A stretch of DNA of 64,000 nt from contig JAHDDL010000018.1 in the NCBI GenBank assembly GCA_020629415.1, positions 18,539-82,538 of the forward strand, read 5' to 3'. Under the pieces are notes generated by a model that worked only from the letters and a program-made list of their open reading frames with translations, was not told the origin of the DNA and did not search any database. Of the stretch, positions 1-8,102 are shown piece by piece (the stretch's first letter is position 1; each line of letters begins with the position of its first letter). Both the position numbers and the translations under genes were made by a program. Source of the stretch: Maribacter sp. Its GTDB lineage: Bacteria; Bacteroidota; Bacteroidia; Flavobacteriales; Flavobacteriaceae.

Positions 1-785
1 TCTGCAAATGCCGTCGCCAATATGGTTGCATTTTCAAAAGGACCTCTCATGCGCTCGTACATTTCATCGGGTGTATGTAGCCATTTTTCAGGAATACCTT
101 TCATAATCGGGTGATCCGGTGCCCTATTGGTCAATTCAAACTCATATTCAGGACCGTGAGAACCACAGATTCCCTCAGAGGTGTCTATTATCAATTCCCC
201 GTTAGCATCATAGTACACATATGGTCCGGATTTCTCATCACGACCTCCCCATGCTCCTAAACCGATCATTTTATTATATTCTTCCCAGTCTCCCCATGCG
301 TTATCGGCAGAATGTATTACCACTAGACCTCCACCGTTTTTCATATATTCCTCAAAATCTTTTCTGGTCTGTTCTGGCCACAGAGGAGAATCGGCCCCTA
401 GATTGGAAATTATAACATCATAATCGTTAAAAGGGAATTTAAAATCAGAAGTTTTTATAGGACTTTCAGATATGTGATATACTTTATCGTTCAAAGGATA
501 GGATTCTATGAAAGAAGTATAGCTTTCAGGTCTTGTCTTATTATATTTTATGCCCAACCAGATTGAATCCATTCTTTGAATATCTACCGTGAATAAATTA
601 GTCTGCTCTAAATAATCTTTCATCATCATGGTAGTCTTTGGCCACACATAATGATTATTCTGTCCATCAATAATTAATGCTTTTAGTTTAGAAGGTGGTT
701 GGGCTTGTTCGGCAATTTCTTTCTTTTTCTCGCCACAAGCGGTGAACATTAAGCTACATAAAATTATTGCCATTAAATTTTTCAT
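1..785 (-). CDS. ThuA-domain lipoprotein, 3' end beyond the window
   Basis: The frame opens at the ATG at 785 and stays open for 261 codons to the left edge, so the C-terminus is missing. The first 17 residues form a lipoprotein signal ending in a lipobox (MFTAC, Cys17), so the protein should be exported and lipid-anchored. The motif LIIDGQNNH at about residues 37-45 and a later GGGLVVIHSADNAW segment are typical of the ThuA-like glutamine-amidotransferase fold. In Bacteroidota this fold is often linked to carbohydrate metabolism. The KDG kinase gene 2 kb away fits sugar use, but there is no operon link. The substrate is unknown. Confidence 0.85.
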   Translation of the reverse strand, partial: MKNLMAIILCSLMFTACGEKKKEIAEQAQPPSKLKALIIDGQNNHYVWPKTTMMMKDYLEQTNLFTVDIQRMDSIWLGIKYNKTRPESYTSFIESYPLNDKVYHISESPIKTSDFKFPFNDYDVIISNLGADSPLWPEQTRKDFEEYMKNGGGLVVIHSADNAWGDWEEYNKMIGLGAWGGRDEKSGPYVYYDANGELIIDTSEGICGSHGPEYEFELTNRAPDHPIMKGIPEKWLHTPDEMYERMRGPFENATILATAFA

Positions 786-940
786 ATTGATGGGTTACGA
801 TTATTGTTGACTTTAAATGTACATGAAGAAGTTAAGATGACAAAAAACTTGGTACAATAAGTATAGAGTAAAAAATAGACATCTTTTTGCTGAAGATAAA
901 AACTGATCTTAAATTAGCATGGAAATTAAAGCACAGCAGA

Positions 941-1471
941 ATGAAAATATTAGGAATAGGGTCAAGAATAATACATAAAGAATACGGCAAAGGAGTAATT
1001 ACCAATGTTTCAAGCAATATGTATTGGGTCACATTCATTGATAAAGGATTGGAGACCATAGAAATTGATGCGGATATAGAGGTTGTTGAAGCAATTGAAA
1101 ATGAAGTGGATACCGTTAGTTTTTTTGATGTAGAAAGTTCTTTGGTAGCTATTTTGCAAAAATGGAGTGATGCAACACAGCGAGTGGCCATTGCCGATAA
1201 GTGGAAGGGTGGAAGTTTAATTTTAGAGCCCGGGGAAGTAGGTATGAGCAATAAAGAAATTCCAATAAATACGTTCTTTCATAAAATTGTGATGGTGCGT
1301 GACCGTATACGGGTTATGGAGCAAAAAATAAATTCAAGCAAGAATTTAGATGATCAAGAGAAAATAGATTTGCAACAGTATATTACTCGTATCTATGGTA
1401 GTTTAACAACATTTAATGTTCTTTTTAAGGCAAAAAGCGATCATTTTGTTGGCGAGAAATCGGGTAAATAG
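941..1471 (+). CDS. conserved hypothetical protein with an N-terminal tudor-like motif
   Basis: I do not recognise a named family. The frame is open from 887, but the ATG at 941 (MKILGIGSRIIHKEYGKGVI) is the better start, because that sequence resembles the small beta-barrel found at the ends of UvrD/PcrA-type proteins (G-D-R-V-x-H-x-x-x-G-x-G). The remaining part, about 130 residues, looks helical, and there is no signal peptide or membrane segment. The product is about 176 residues and probably cytoplasmic. The neighbours are unrelated and on the other strand. Confidence 0.7.
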   Translation: MKILGIGSRIIHKEYGKGVITNVSSNMYWVTFIDKGLETIEIDADIEVVEAIENEVDTVSFFDVESSLVAILQKWSDATQRVAIADKWKGGSLILEPGEVGMSNKEIPINTFFHKIVMVRDRIRVMEQKINSSKNLDDQEKIDLQQYITRIYGSLTTFNVLFKAKSDHFVGEKSGK

Positions 1472-1480
1472 ATTTCCGGT

Positions 1481-2374
1481 TCAATGTTGAACACGAAGCG
1501 CTTTTACAATTTCATATTGTTTTTTAACAATAGCTTCATTTACCATATGGGCCGCTTTTGAAACGATTACAAATTCTTTTCTTGGGGCCCTAATTTTATC
1601 AAAATAAGGTTTGGTCAATTCCTTTGGGCATAAAACGTCATTTTCTCCTTGAATTAAATAAACCGGTAGCTTAAATGTTACTGCTGTTTTATCAAAATCA
1701 ATGTGTGTGGTCATTGCGGGTACCCCCAAATACTCATCGCCCACAAGATTTAGAAAAGTATAATCATCGCCATCGTATCTATTTTTACTATCATGGTTGT
1801 TGTCATATTCATCTGCAATTTTTCGCCATTTAGAGGGTACAGGTTCTGAATGTTCTTTTTCAAACCGTTGCACTACATTTAGTAGCTGACCATAATCTTT
1901 TGCTCTCCGGTATGGTGGCGCGCCCAGATCATTAAGTTTTTTTACGGCTTGATCATCTAACTTTTCTTTGGCAAATTTAAAAACTTCACAATAGGCATTA
2001 TTGATATTTCTAGTAAATTTTACAAATTGAGCATGGCCAAGATAGGCGTGAAATAAATCTGGATTTTTTTGCGCCATTTGTGTCGCCAATATAGAGCCCC
2101 AAGAAGTGCCGATCAATATTAATTTGCTCTTATCTAATCGATTTAATACATACTCTGAAACTGCAATACCATCATTGGCCATTTGTTCAAATGAAAGTAG
2201 ATTATTGGTATAAAAATCATTGTTCATTTCTTTAGGTCGATTAATACCAAATGTTTTACCGGAGCCTCGTTGATCCCAATGTACTATGGTATACTCTTTC
2301 ATCCAACCAGCAAAGACATTTTCTTTATAATAGCTCATGGTGCTTCCCGGACCACCGTGAACCAGCAACACCAC
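1481..2374 (-). CDS. alpha/beta hydrolase, proline iminopeptidase-like, 5' end disrupted
   Basis: The protein keeps the core of an S33-type alpha/beta hydrolase: the oxyanion motif HGGPGS near its start, the nucleophile elbow GTSWGS at about residue 90, an acid loop (QGENDVLC) and the catalytic His (KAAHMVNE). The stated start is a GTG that sits directly on the HGGPG strand, which is too late for a complete fold. The same frame reads upstream as TRSIGGIEQWVSISGNDTNN, normal family sequence, but reaches a TAA just beyond without an ATG. A GyrI-like frame overlaps here in another phase (2335-2649). I infer that the 5' end was lost by a deletion or frameshift. It may still be expressed from an upstream start by frameshifting, but it is more likely decaying. 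Confidence 0.6.
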   Translation of the reverse strand: MVLLVHGGPGSTMSYYKENVFAGWMKEYTIVHWDQRGSGKTFGINRPKEMNNDFYTNNLLSFEQMANDGIAVSEYVLNRLDKSKLILIGTSWGSILATQMAQKNPDLFHAYLGHAQFVKFTRNINNAYCEVFKFAKEKLDDQAVKKLNDLGAPPYRRAKDYGQLLNVVQRFEKEHSEPVPSKWRKIADEYDNNHDSKNRYDGDDYTFLNLVGDEYLGVPAMTTHIDFDKTAVTFKLPVYLIQGENDVLCPKELTKPYFDKIRAPRKEFVIVSKAAHMVNEAIVKKQYEIVKALRVQH

Positions 2375-2649
2375 GGGATTATTGGTGTCATTTCCGCTAA
2401 TGGATACCCATTGTTCAATACCGCCAATACTTCTGGTAAGACATCTGTTTTCTTTAAAGTCATTTTAATAGCATATGCAAGACTGTACAGTGCCTGAATA
2501 TATTCTGTAAAAGTTGCACTAGTAGGATTACCCTCACCGTGGATACTTAAATATTTAAACTTTGGTATGGTTACTAATTCTGGGGTACTCTTAGGCAAAT
2601 AAATACCTTTTTCCGTTTTTCTCCATTCATGTTTTACTATCGCCTTCAT
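2335..2649 (-). pseudogene. GyrI-like domain remnant fused out of frame to the hydrolase
   Basis: Starting at the ATG at 2649, the first 60 or so residues (MKAIVKHEWRKTEKGIYLPK ... EYIQALYSLAYAIKM) match the N-terminus of GyrI-like small-molecule-binding proteins, which are normally about 200 residues. After about codon 64 the sequence is the hydrolase 5' region read in the wrong phase (NGYPLAEMTPIIPWCCWF), and it stops at 2335. The GyrI C-terminal half and the hydrolase N-terminus are both missing. This is best explained by a deletion that joined two genes, so the frame is called broken. Confidence 0.6.
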
Positions 2650-2784
2650 ATAAACAAAGTAAGTGAATAAGGCAAAAGGTTGCACGGTTCATATAATTAA
2701 CTTGTAGTTTTTAGTACCGTATAAAGCTTTATCACGCAGTTATTATTCATTTGTTAGCTGTTTTATTATATTTTATAATAAGAC

Positions 2785-2814
2785 TTGTTTTTAATTGTGC
2801 ATTGGCTATTTTAG
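2785..2814 (+). promoter_or_regulatory. candidate Bacteroidota promoter of the KDG kinase gene
   Basis: TTG at 2785-2787 and TATTTTAG at 2807-2814 are separated by 19 bases. This is close to the Bacteroidota primary sigma consensus (TTG, about 19-20 bases, TAnnTTTG), with one mismatch in the second box. It would start transcription shortly before the ATG at 2830. Confidence 0.4.
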
Positions 2815-2829
2815 AATAAAATTTATATC

Positions 2830-3834
2830 ATGGGTAAGGTGGTTACGTTCGGTGAAGTATTAATGAGAATCTCACCTAGAGGCAACAAAAAATTCGTTCA
2901 ATCCAATATTGTTGAGTTTTATTTTGGCGGGACGGAGTTAAATGTGGGAATTTCCATTTCTAATTTTGGAGGCAATGTAAAACACATTAGTGCCGTATCC
3001 GATGATTTTATTGGAGTTACTGCCTTGACCTATATTCAAAAATTTGGGGTAGATACATCTGCAGTTGTAAAGTCTAAAAGACCTTTGGGTGTTTATTTTC
3101 TAGAAGTAGGCGCAGTAATAAGGCCCAGCATGATATCTTATAACCGATCTCATTCAGCATTTTCTGAAATAGAGCCCTCTAGAGTAAATTGGGAAAATGC
3201 ATTGGAAGATGCAGGGTGGATGCATTGGACAGGTATAACACCTGCATTGTCAGAGGGAGCTTATGTTACCTTGAAAGAAGGATTAAAATTAGCAAGAGAA
3301 AAAGGTATTGCCGTTTCTGCGGACCCTACCTATCGTAGTGGTTTATGGAAATATGGTCAAGATCCAAAAGAAGCATTAATAGAATTATTGCATTATTCTA
3401 CCATATTTATTGGTGGCGTAAATGAAATTAATGAGGTTTTGGGAACCGACTTTGGATATGAAAACGATGACTTTATAGCGGCTAGTAAACAACTGATGAA
3501 GGAATTTCCAAACATTGAAAAAGTATTTGATAAAATTAGGACTTCATTAAATTCTTCTTGGCATAAAATAAGGGCAAGAATGTGGAATGGTAAAGAGTTT
3601 AGGGAGACGCAGGATATAGATATAACCCACGTTGTTGACCGTATAGGAACAGGTGATGCGTTTGCTGCAGGATTGATTTACGGGTTACAACAATATGGTG
3701 ATTATAAAGCCATGGAGTTTGCCAGTGCAGCATGTGCTTTAAAGCATACTTATGAAGGTGATGTAAATTTTGCAACCGTAAATGAGGTCAACAATATAAT
3801 TGCGGGCAATATTACGGGCAGATTGGTACGATAG
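2830..3834 (+). CDS. kdgK: 2-keto-3-deoxygluconate kinase (PfkB family)
   Basis: This PfkB-type sugar kinase should phosphorylate 2-keto-3-deoxygluconate with ATP to KDPG, the step that feeds uronic acids from alginate or pectin into the Entner-Doudoroff pathway. The N-terminus GEVLMRISP with the FGGTELNV segment and the C-terminal signature DRIGTGDAFAAG at about residues 270-281, containing the catalytic Asp, support the family. The length of 334 residues is normal for KdgK. The gene stands alone, with no KDPG aldolase beside it, so specificity for KDG rather than another sugar is inferred from overall resemblance. Confidence 0.85.
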   Translation: MGKVVTFGEVLMRISPRGNKKFVQSNIVEFYFGGTELNVGISISNFGGNVKHISAVSDDFIGVTALTYIQKFGVDTSAVVKSKRPLGVYFLEVGAVIRPSMISYNRSHSAFSEIEPSRVNWENALEDAGWMHWTGITPALSEGAYVTLKEGLKLAREKGIAVSADPTYRSGLWKYGQDPKEALIELLHYSTIFIGGVNEINEVLGTDFGYENDDFIAASKQLMKEFPNIEKVFDKIRTSLNSSWHKIRARMWNGKEFRETQDIDITHVVDRIGTGDAFAAGLIYGLQQYGDYKAMEFASAACALKHTYEGDVNFATVNEVNNIIAGNITGRLVR

Positions 3835-3842
3835 AATTAAGA

Positions 3843-4274
3843 CTATTGTAAACTTTCAACTTTTATCATGCCTGTAATTTGGCATGAGCGTTTTACCGTG
3901 TTGTATATAGTACCGTGTTTTTCAATATTTTTTTTCAAAAGTCTTGTATTTAGTTTTTCATCATTGCTATAAATAATTAAACTGTAAACAATGTTATCCA
4001 TTCTCGGTGGATTTTCAAGCCTATCTGCGTTAATTTCTAAATCGGTTTTCTGATATTCAAACTTCATCATTTTAGAAAAACGTTCAACATTTTTTAACAT
4101 GCAAGCAGCAAAAGAACCCAAAAATAATTCCGCAGGATTTGGAAGACTTTTTGAAGTTGAATTGGTAGTTACAAAATCTATACTGGATTTTTTAATATGA
4201 ATTGTAGCGTCATCGTTAGATTTAGAATTAGCATTTATTCTATAGTTTATGTAGCAATTTTTATATTTTAACAA
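3843..4274 (-). CDS. OsmC-family peroxiredoxin-like protein
   Basis: At 143 residues this is a normal-length OsmC/Ohr-fold protein. It has the segment NPAELFLGSFAACMLKNVERF with one redox Cys and a second Cys in VKRSCQI near the C-terminus. That pair is the arrangement used by OsmC/Ohr enzymes to reduce organic hydroperoxides with thiols. It is cytoplasmic, with no signal peptide. The gene converges on kdgK with only 8 bases between the stop codons. The choice between OsmC and a YhfA-like branch cannot be made by eye. Confidence 0.8.
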   Translation of the reverse strand: MLKYKNCYINYRINANSKSNDDATIHIKKSSIDFVTTNSTSKSLPNPAELFLGSFAACMLKNVERFSKMMKFEYQKTDLEINADRLENPPRMDNIVYSLIIYSNDEKLNTRLLKKNIEKHGTIYNTVKRSCQITGMIKVESLQ

Positions 4275-4391
4275 TACCGTATTAGTATACCATTGTAATA
4301 TTTAGTAGTGTAAAATTACAATTGAATGCGCTACTAAAAACTGATTAAAGTCACACTTATTCAGTTAAACATAAAAGCATGAAAAAAGAAT

Positions 4392-4850
4392 TTAGGGGTT
4401 AGGGGATGAGAACTTGTTTTTAAAATCGAATACTTTTTCTGAAGCACCGTTTATTTGAAGGTAATCAAGAAGAGCAACAGCGTTCTGCACAGTAGGGTAA
4501 TCACCCTTATTGATCCACCACATTGCATTAGATGCCTTACCATATTTTAAAAACCATTCTTTTCTTCTTCTTAAAAAATCTGTATGGAAAGTTCTGTATA
4601 CAAATTTTTCTAAAGTTTCAGTAGATTCCCAAACAGATATGTTTACAATTACTTGTTCATCATTGTAAGGGTTGAAGCTGGTAGCATCATTGGTTTCATC
4701 TTTAAGTCGCCATATAAAACCTTCACTTTGTTCTGCTAGCTGGTTGACCTTGTCTAAGTTGTCGACAAACTCTTTCATAATTGGGTCGTTAATGCTTACT
4801 CCCCTCATTCTGGCAATATTGATCTGTGCTAATTGGTAATGGTTCTCCAT
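4392..4850 (-). CDS. DUF3291 domain protein
   Basis: The 152-residue protein starts YQLAQINIARMRG and contains FIWRLKDE, VIVNISVWES and a C-terminal MWWINKGDYPTVQNA. These are conserved blocks of the DUF3291 family, which has a dimeric ferredoxin-like fold related to antibiotic biosynthesis monooxygenases and uncharacterised function. It is cytoplasmic. It stands alone on the minus strand, about 90 bases from its downstream neighbour. Confidence 0.8.
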   Translation of the reverse strand: MENHYQLAQINIARMRGVSINDPIMKEFVDNLDKVNQLAEQSEGFIWRLKDETNDATSFNPYNDEQVIVNISVWESTETLEKFVYRTFHTDFLRRRKEWFLKYGKASNAMWWINKGDYPTVQNAVALLDYLQINGASEKVFDFKNKFSSPNP

Positions 4851-4941
4851 GTAATCAATGCTTATAAATATGAGCTTAATAAAATATATTACATATTTAT
4901 ACCAAGGTAAATTACCAAATTAACAAAAATGAATTATAAAT

Positions 4942-5718
4942 CTACACGGCTTCCTTTTTTTCAGATAAATATTTCCAATAACGCTTTGGTACATGTTGAA
5001 CATGTAATTTGGTATTGATTCTAGACTTAATAGTGGTACTTTTAAAATAGTTGTTCCATAAGTCTTGATAATTGTATTCTTCCTTTGTAAATACAGCGCT
5101 TTTTTCAATACTATTAGTGTGAATATCCGTTAAATCAAGTGATATGATTTCTACGGTCTGTAAATCATAAAATATCCCGTATTTACGCTTAACATCATAA
5201 ATAATCCATTGCTGATCGGCATATCTATTTCTAAAGTGTTTTGATATTAGTGGTAGTACATCAAAATCTGGCTCAATATTGGCAAAATAAACATCGTCTT
5301 TAGTGAGTTGAAATCGAACAAAGGCTTCCATTCTGTGTTTTTCTCTACCTACTTTATGAGCTATTTGATTTATTTTCAAAATTGCATCATCGCCAAAATC
5401 TGTTGAGCCCAAGTACTTGCCACCCATTAATTTTTGTATGTAGTGATAGAGTAGTGCCTCAATATTATTTTGCTCACTTAAAAAAGCAAAGTAAATATTC
5501 TTAATTGCCGAATTATTTTTTTTTCGTACACCATTCCAAACACGCTGTGCTTTTTCAATATTTGTAAAAATTGTTTCGGTTTCGGCAAAGAGTCCTTTTT
5601 GAAATTGACTGTTTTTTTGAATATCGGCATGAGCTAATTTTTGTTCAAAGCCAATAAAAACAGCAGTCAAAAAACCATTGAAACTACCATCGTAAACTAG
5701 AATTTTTGAAGTATTCAT
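4942..5718 (-). CDS. TIGR03915-type putative DNA-repair partner of a radical SAM protein (DUF4130)
   Basis: The N-terminus KILVYDGSFNGFLTAVF is the hallmark of TIGR03915 (DUF4130), whose genes lie almost always next to a TIGR03916 radical SAM gene, as here (5927-7186). The motif HRMEAFVRF and the C-terminal block DQQWIIYDVKRKYGIFYDL also fit. The protein is about 258 residues and soluble. The biochemical role is not established. The pairing and family naming suggest a two-protein DNA modification or repair activity. A 208-base gap with a 14-bp palindrome separates it from the upstream partner, so separate regulation is possible. Confidence 0.85.
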   Translation of the reverse strand: MNTSKILVYDGSFNGFLTAVFIGFEQKLAHADIQKNSQFQKGLFAETETIFTNIEKAQRVWNGVRKKNNSAIKNIYFAFLSEQNNIEALLYHYIQKLMGGKYLGSTDFGDDAILKINQIAHKVGREKHRMEAFVRFQLTKDDVYFANIEPDFDVLPLISKHFRNRYADQQWIIYDVKRKYGIFYDLQTVEIISLDLTDIHTNSIEKSAVFTKEEYNYQDLWNNYFKSTTIKSRINTKLHVQHVPKRYWKYLSEKKEAV

Positions 5719-5792
5719 ATTATAGTTTTAGAAGTTAAAAAAAAATATACGAGTAATGATTTTTAGTCTTTTTTTAATTTTAGTTTTTAATA

Positions 5793-5806
5793 ATACCAAT
5801 TGGTAT
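5793..5806. promoter_or_regulatory. perfect 14-bp palindrome between the two putative repair genes
   Basis: ATACCAATTGGTAT reads the same on both strands. It lies in the 208-base gap between the radical SAM gene and its TIGR03915 partner, about 75 bases upstream of the latter's ATG. It lacks a T-run, so it is more like a protein-binding site than a terminator. It does not match the GGAA-ATA-TTCC sites farther upstream. Confidence 0.3.
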
Positions 5807-5926
5807 CCTAAAGTTAAAATTTGACTCTGACTACGGTTCAAAACAATGTTCAAAATTGAAATGTTTTGTGTATTTAATGGGCTGTTTAGATTTTCCATAG
5901 TCATAAAATTATAATTAAGTTATACT

Positions 5927-7186
5927 TTAGTTAAATAGTGATAATTGATTGTTATATTGATTTTTGAATTTCCCGTTTTGAGATTGTAAAATCATTCCTT
6001 TAATTTTAGGTGCGTCTAAATCTCTACGTTCCCAATCATTAGAATTACAGATAATAAAATACTTAGCTCTATTGAGCGCGATTCCCATTTTTTTAAGATG
6101 TTCCCAATTTAAACTACGATATTTTCTTGCACTTATTATTTTATGTACAGAGCCCATACCTATTCCCGGTATTCTTGCCAGCATTCGTGGTTCTGCTTTG
6201 TTGATGTCTACCGGAAAATGATTTAGGTTACGTAACGCCCACATTAATTTGGGGTCAATATCCATATCTAAATTTGGATTGTCAGCATCCAATATTTCAT
6301 TTACACTAAAACCATAAAAACGAAGGAGCCAATCTGTCTGATATAACCTGTTTTCACGAAGCATAGGAACTTCTGAGCCTAATGACGGTAGTCTACTATC
6401 TGTAGAAATAGGAACATAGCCGGAGTAATACACACGTTTCATTTTATAATTTTTATAAAAATGTGTGGCAGAGTACATAATGTCCTTGTCACTTTCTCCT
6501 GTAGCACCAACTATCATTTGGGTGCTCTGACCTGCAGGAGCATATTTGGCGGTACTTTTAATGATTTTACGTTCTTCTTTGTAACGTATAATTTCATCTT
6601 TAACCTTTTGCATAGGCTTAATGAAATCTTCATGTTTTTTATCTGGGGCCAATAGTTTAAGGCCGGAAATAGTGGGGATTTCAATGTTGACCGATAAACG
6701 GTCAGCATATAAACCGGCCTCATACATTAGTTCGTCACTGGCGCCAGGTATGGACTTTAAATGAATATAGCCGTTAAAACTTTCTTCTTCACGCAATTTT
6801 TTAGCTACGGCAATAAGTCGTTCCATAGTGTGGTCGGCACTTTTGAAAATACCGGAACTTAAGAACAGACCCTCTATATAATTTCTCCTATAAAAATTAA
6901 TGGTTAGGTCTACTACTTCTTGTATTTTAAAAGCAGCTCTTTGTATGTCGTTACTTTTACGAGTAACACAATATGCACAATCAAAAATACAATGATTGGT
7001 TAACAATATCTTTAACAAGGAGACGCAACGCCCATCTTCTGTGTAGGTATGGCAAATTCCGGTACCGGTGTCTCCCAAACCATTATTTTTGTTTTTACGA
7101 TTACTGCCGCTACTTGAGCAAGACACATCATATTTAGCGGCATCTGCCAAAATATTCAATTTTTCTTTAATTCGATTAAAATCCAT
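5927..7186 (-). CDS. TIGR03916-type putative DNA modification/repair radical SAM protein
   Basis: The cluster-binding motif is CIFDCAYC (Cys-x3-Cys-x2-Cys), beginning at about residue 67 and following LLKILLTNH, so the protein should bind a 4Fe-4S cluster and SAM. A helix-hairpin-helix, ARIPGIGMGSVHKIISARK, near residue 340 suggests DNA contact. Its 419 residues and the adjacent TIGR03915 gene identify the TIGR03916 family. The reaction is unproven, though resemblance to spore photoproduct lyase-like chemistry has led to repair proposals. The 5' region is shared with a divergent S24 regulator and contains operator-like repeats, so damage induction is likely. Confidence 0.85.
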   Translation of the reverse strand: MDFNRIKEKLNILADAAKYDVSCSSSGSNRKNKNNGLGDTGTGICHTYTEDGRCVSLLKILLTNHCIFDCAYCVTRKSNDIQRAAFKIQEVVDLTINFYRRNYIEGLFLSSGIFKSADHTMERLIAVAKKLREEESFNGYIHLKSIPGASDELMYEAGLYADRLSVNIEIPTISGLKLLAPDKKHEDFIKPMQKVKDEIIRYKEERKIIKSTAKYAPAGQSTQMIVGATGESDKDIMYSATHFYKNYKMKRVYYSGYVPISTDSRLPSLGSEVPMLRENRLYQTDWLLRFYGFSVNEILDADNPNLDMDIDPKLMWALRNLNHFPVDINKAEPRMLARIPGIGMGSVHKIISARKYRSLNWEHLKKMGIALNRAKYFIICNSNDWERRDLDAPKIKGMILQSQNGKFKNQYNNQLSLFN

Positions 7187-7204
7187 AGCAATTAGTAATT
7201 AATC

Positions 7205-7281
7205 CAAAATTATGGAAATATTCCTAATTATGGAAATATTCCTAATTATTTTTTGGATATAATCCATATTCACTATATTTG
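7205..7281. promoter_or_regulatory. divergent promoters with three GGAw-ATA-wTCC operator-like repeats
   Basis: GGAAATATTCC occurs at 7214-7224 and again at 7232-7242, and a related TGGATATAATCCA lies at 7254-7266. All three have GGAA/GGAT arms around a central ATA. On the plus strand, TTG (7253-7255) and TATATTTG (7274-7281) form a promoter for the S24 regulator. On the minus strand, TAATTTTG (7212-7205) is a -7 box for the radical SAM gene. The repeats cover the -33 or spacer region of both promoters, as expected for repression by the adjacent regulator. Confidence 0.6.
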
Positions 7282-7325
7282 AAGTATCGAGAATGCTAAA
7301 TACTTGATTGATAACGAGCTATATT

Positions 7326-8093
7326 ATGGAAAACGAATTGACGTTAAAACGGTTTACAGATTTGAGACGGGAATTAGGATATACCCAGGCAGATTTTGCC
7401 AAGTTGATCGGAGTCTCTAATACCACTGCTGATATAGAACGGGGCAGAACAAAACTTTCAGGTAAAGTGGTTTCCGAGTTATTGAAGCAATTTAAAATTA
7501 ATCCGCTTTGGCTTTTTGGCGAAAGTGAAGAACAATATTTAGAAACGTCAAAGACAAGCGTTATACCCAAAGTTGTAACGGTTGATTCCGCTAATAGGGA
7601 TAACATGGTTTTGGTGAATGCGAAAGCTGCGGCCGGGTATCCTCAAAATATTTCGGATACCAGTTGGTATCAGCAATTACCTGCTTTTGATTTGCCTATT
7701 CCCGAATTTAGAAATGCTACTTATCGTGGCTTTCAAGTAGAGGGAGATAGTATGTTGCCCAATTTACATCCGGGTGAATGGGTTTTGGCCAGGGCAATTG
7801 AACATATAGATTATGTAAGTGCGAATAAAATGTATGTAGTGGTTTTGCAAGATTCTATAATGGTAAAAAAGGTGGAGAAAAGACCGAATTCAAATAATGT
7901 AACACTGATTTCTTTAAACGAAACATACCCTCCTTATGATATAAAACCTTTTCAAATTCAAGAAATTTGGGAGGTGAGCAGTAAAATTACGTTCAATGTA
8001 GATGCTACAACGGATAGTGGATTGCTGCGACAGCTTCAAGAGTCTATGAAAGAGTTAAAAGATCAATTACAACATGTTAAGAAGGTTAATTAA
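7326..8093 (+). CDS. LexA-like transcriptional regulator: XRE helix-turn-helix plus S24 peptidase domain
   Basis: Residues 1-65 form an XRE-type helix-turn-helix (RRELGYTQADFAKLIGVSNTTADIERG). The C-terminal half is an S24/LexA autoprotease: an Ala-Gly cleavage-site candidate in KAAAGYPQ, the catalytic Ser in EGDSMLPN and the Lys in IMVKKVEKR. Such repressors cleave themselves on RecA filaments after DNA damage. The ATG at 7326 is preferred over the upstream TTG at 7308. The protein probably represses itself and the divergent radical SAM gene through the repeats at 7214-7266. A phage repressor is less likely, since no phage gene lies nearby. Confidence 0.85.
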   Translation: MENELTLKRFTDLRRELGYTQADFAKLIGVSNTTADIERGRTKLSGKVVSELLKQFKINPLWLFGESEEQYLETSKTSVIPKVVTVDSANRDNMVLVNAKAAAGYPQNISDTSWYQQLPAFDLPIPEFRNATYRGFQVEGDSMLPNLHPGEWVLARAIEHIDYVSANKMYVVVLQDSIMVKKVEKRPNSNNVTLISLNETYPPYDIKPFQIQEIWEVSSKITFNVDATTDSGLLRQLQESMKELKDQLQHVKKVN

Positions 8094-8102
8094 ATAAATA
8101 CT

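Noticed and set aside
832..1251. A 139-codon minus-strand frame over the small tudor-like gene
   Set aside because: It is an antisense shadow of the plus-strand gene with better coding character and no recognisable domain.
7326..8093. Prophage repressor interpretation of the S24 regulator
   Set aside because: No phage structural, integrase or lysis gene is nearby, and the divergent gene is a repair-type radical SAM protein.
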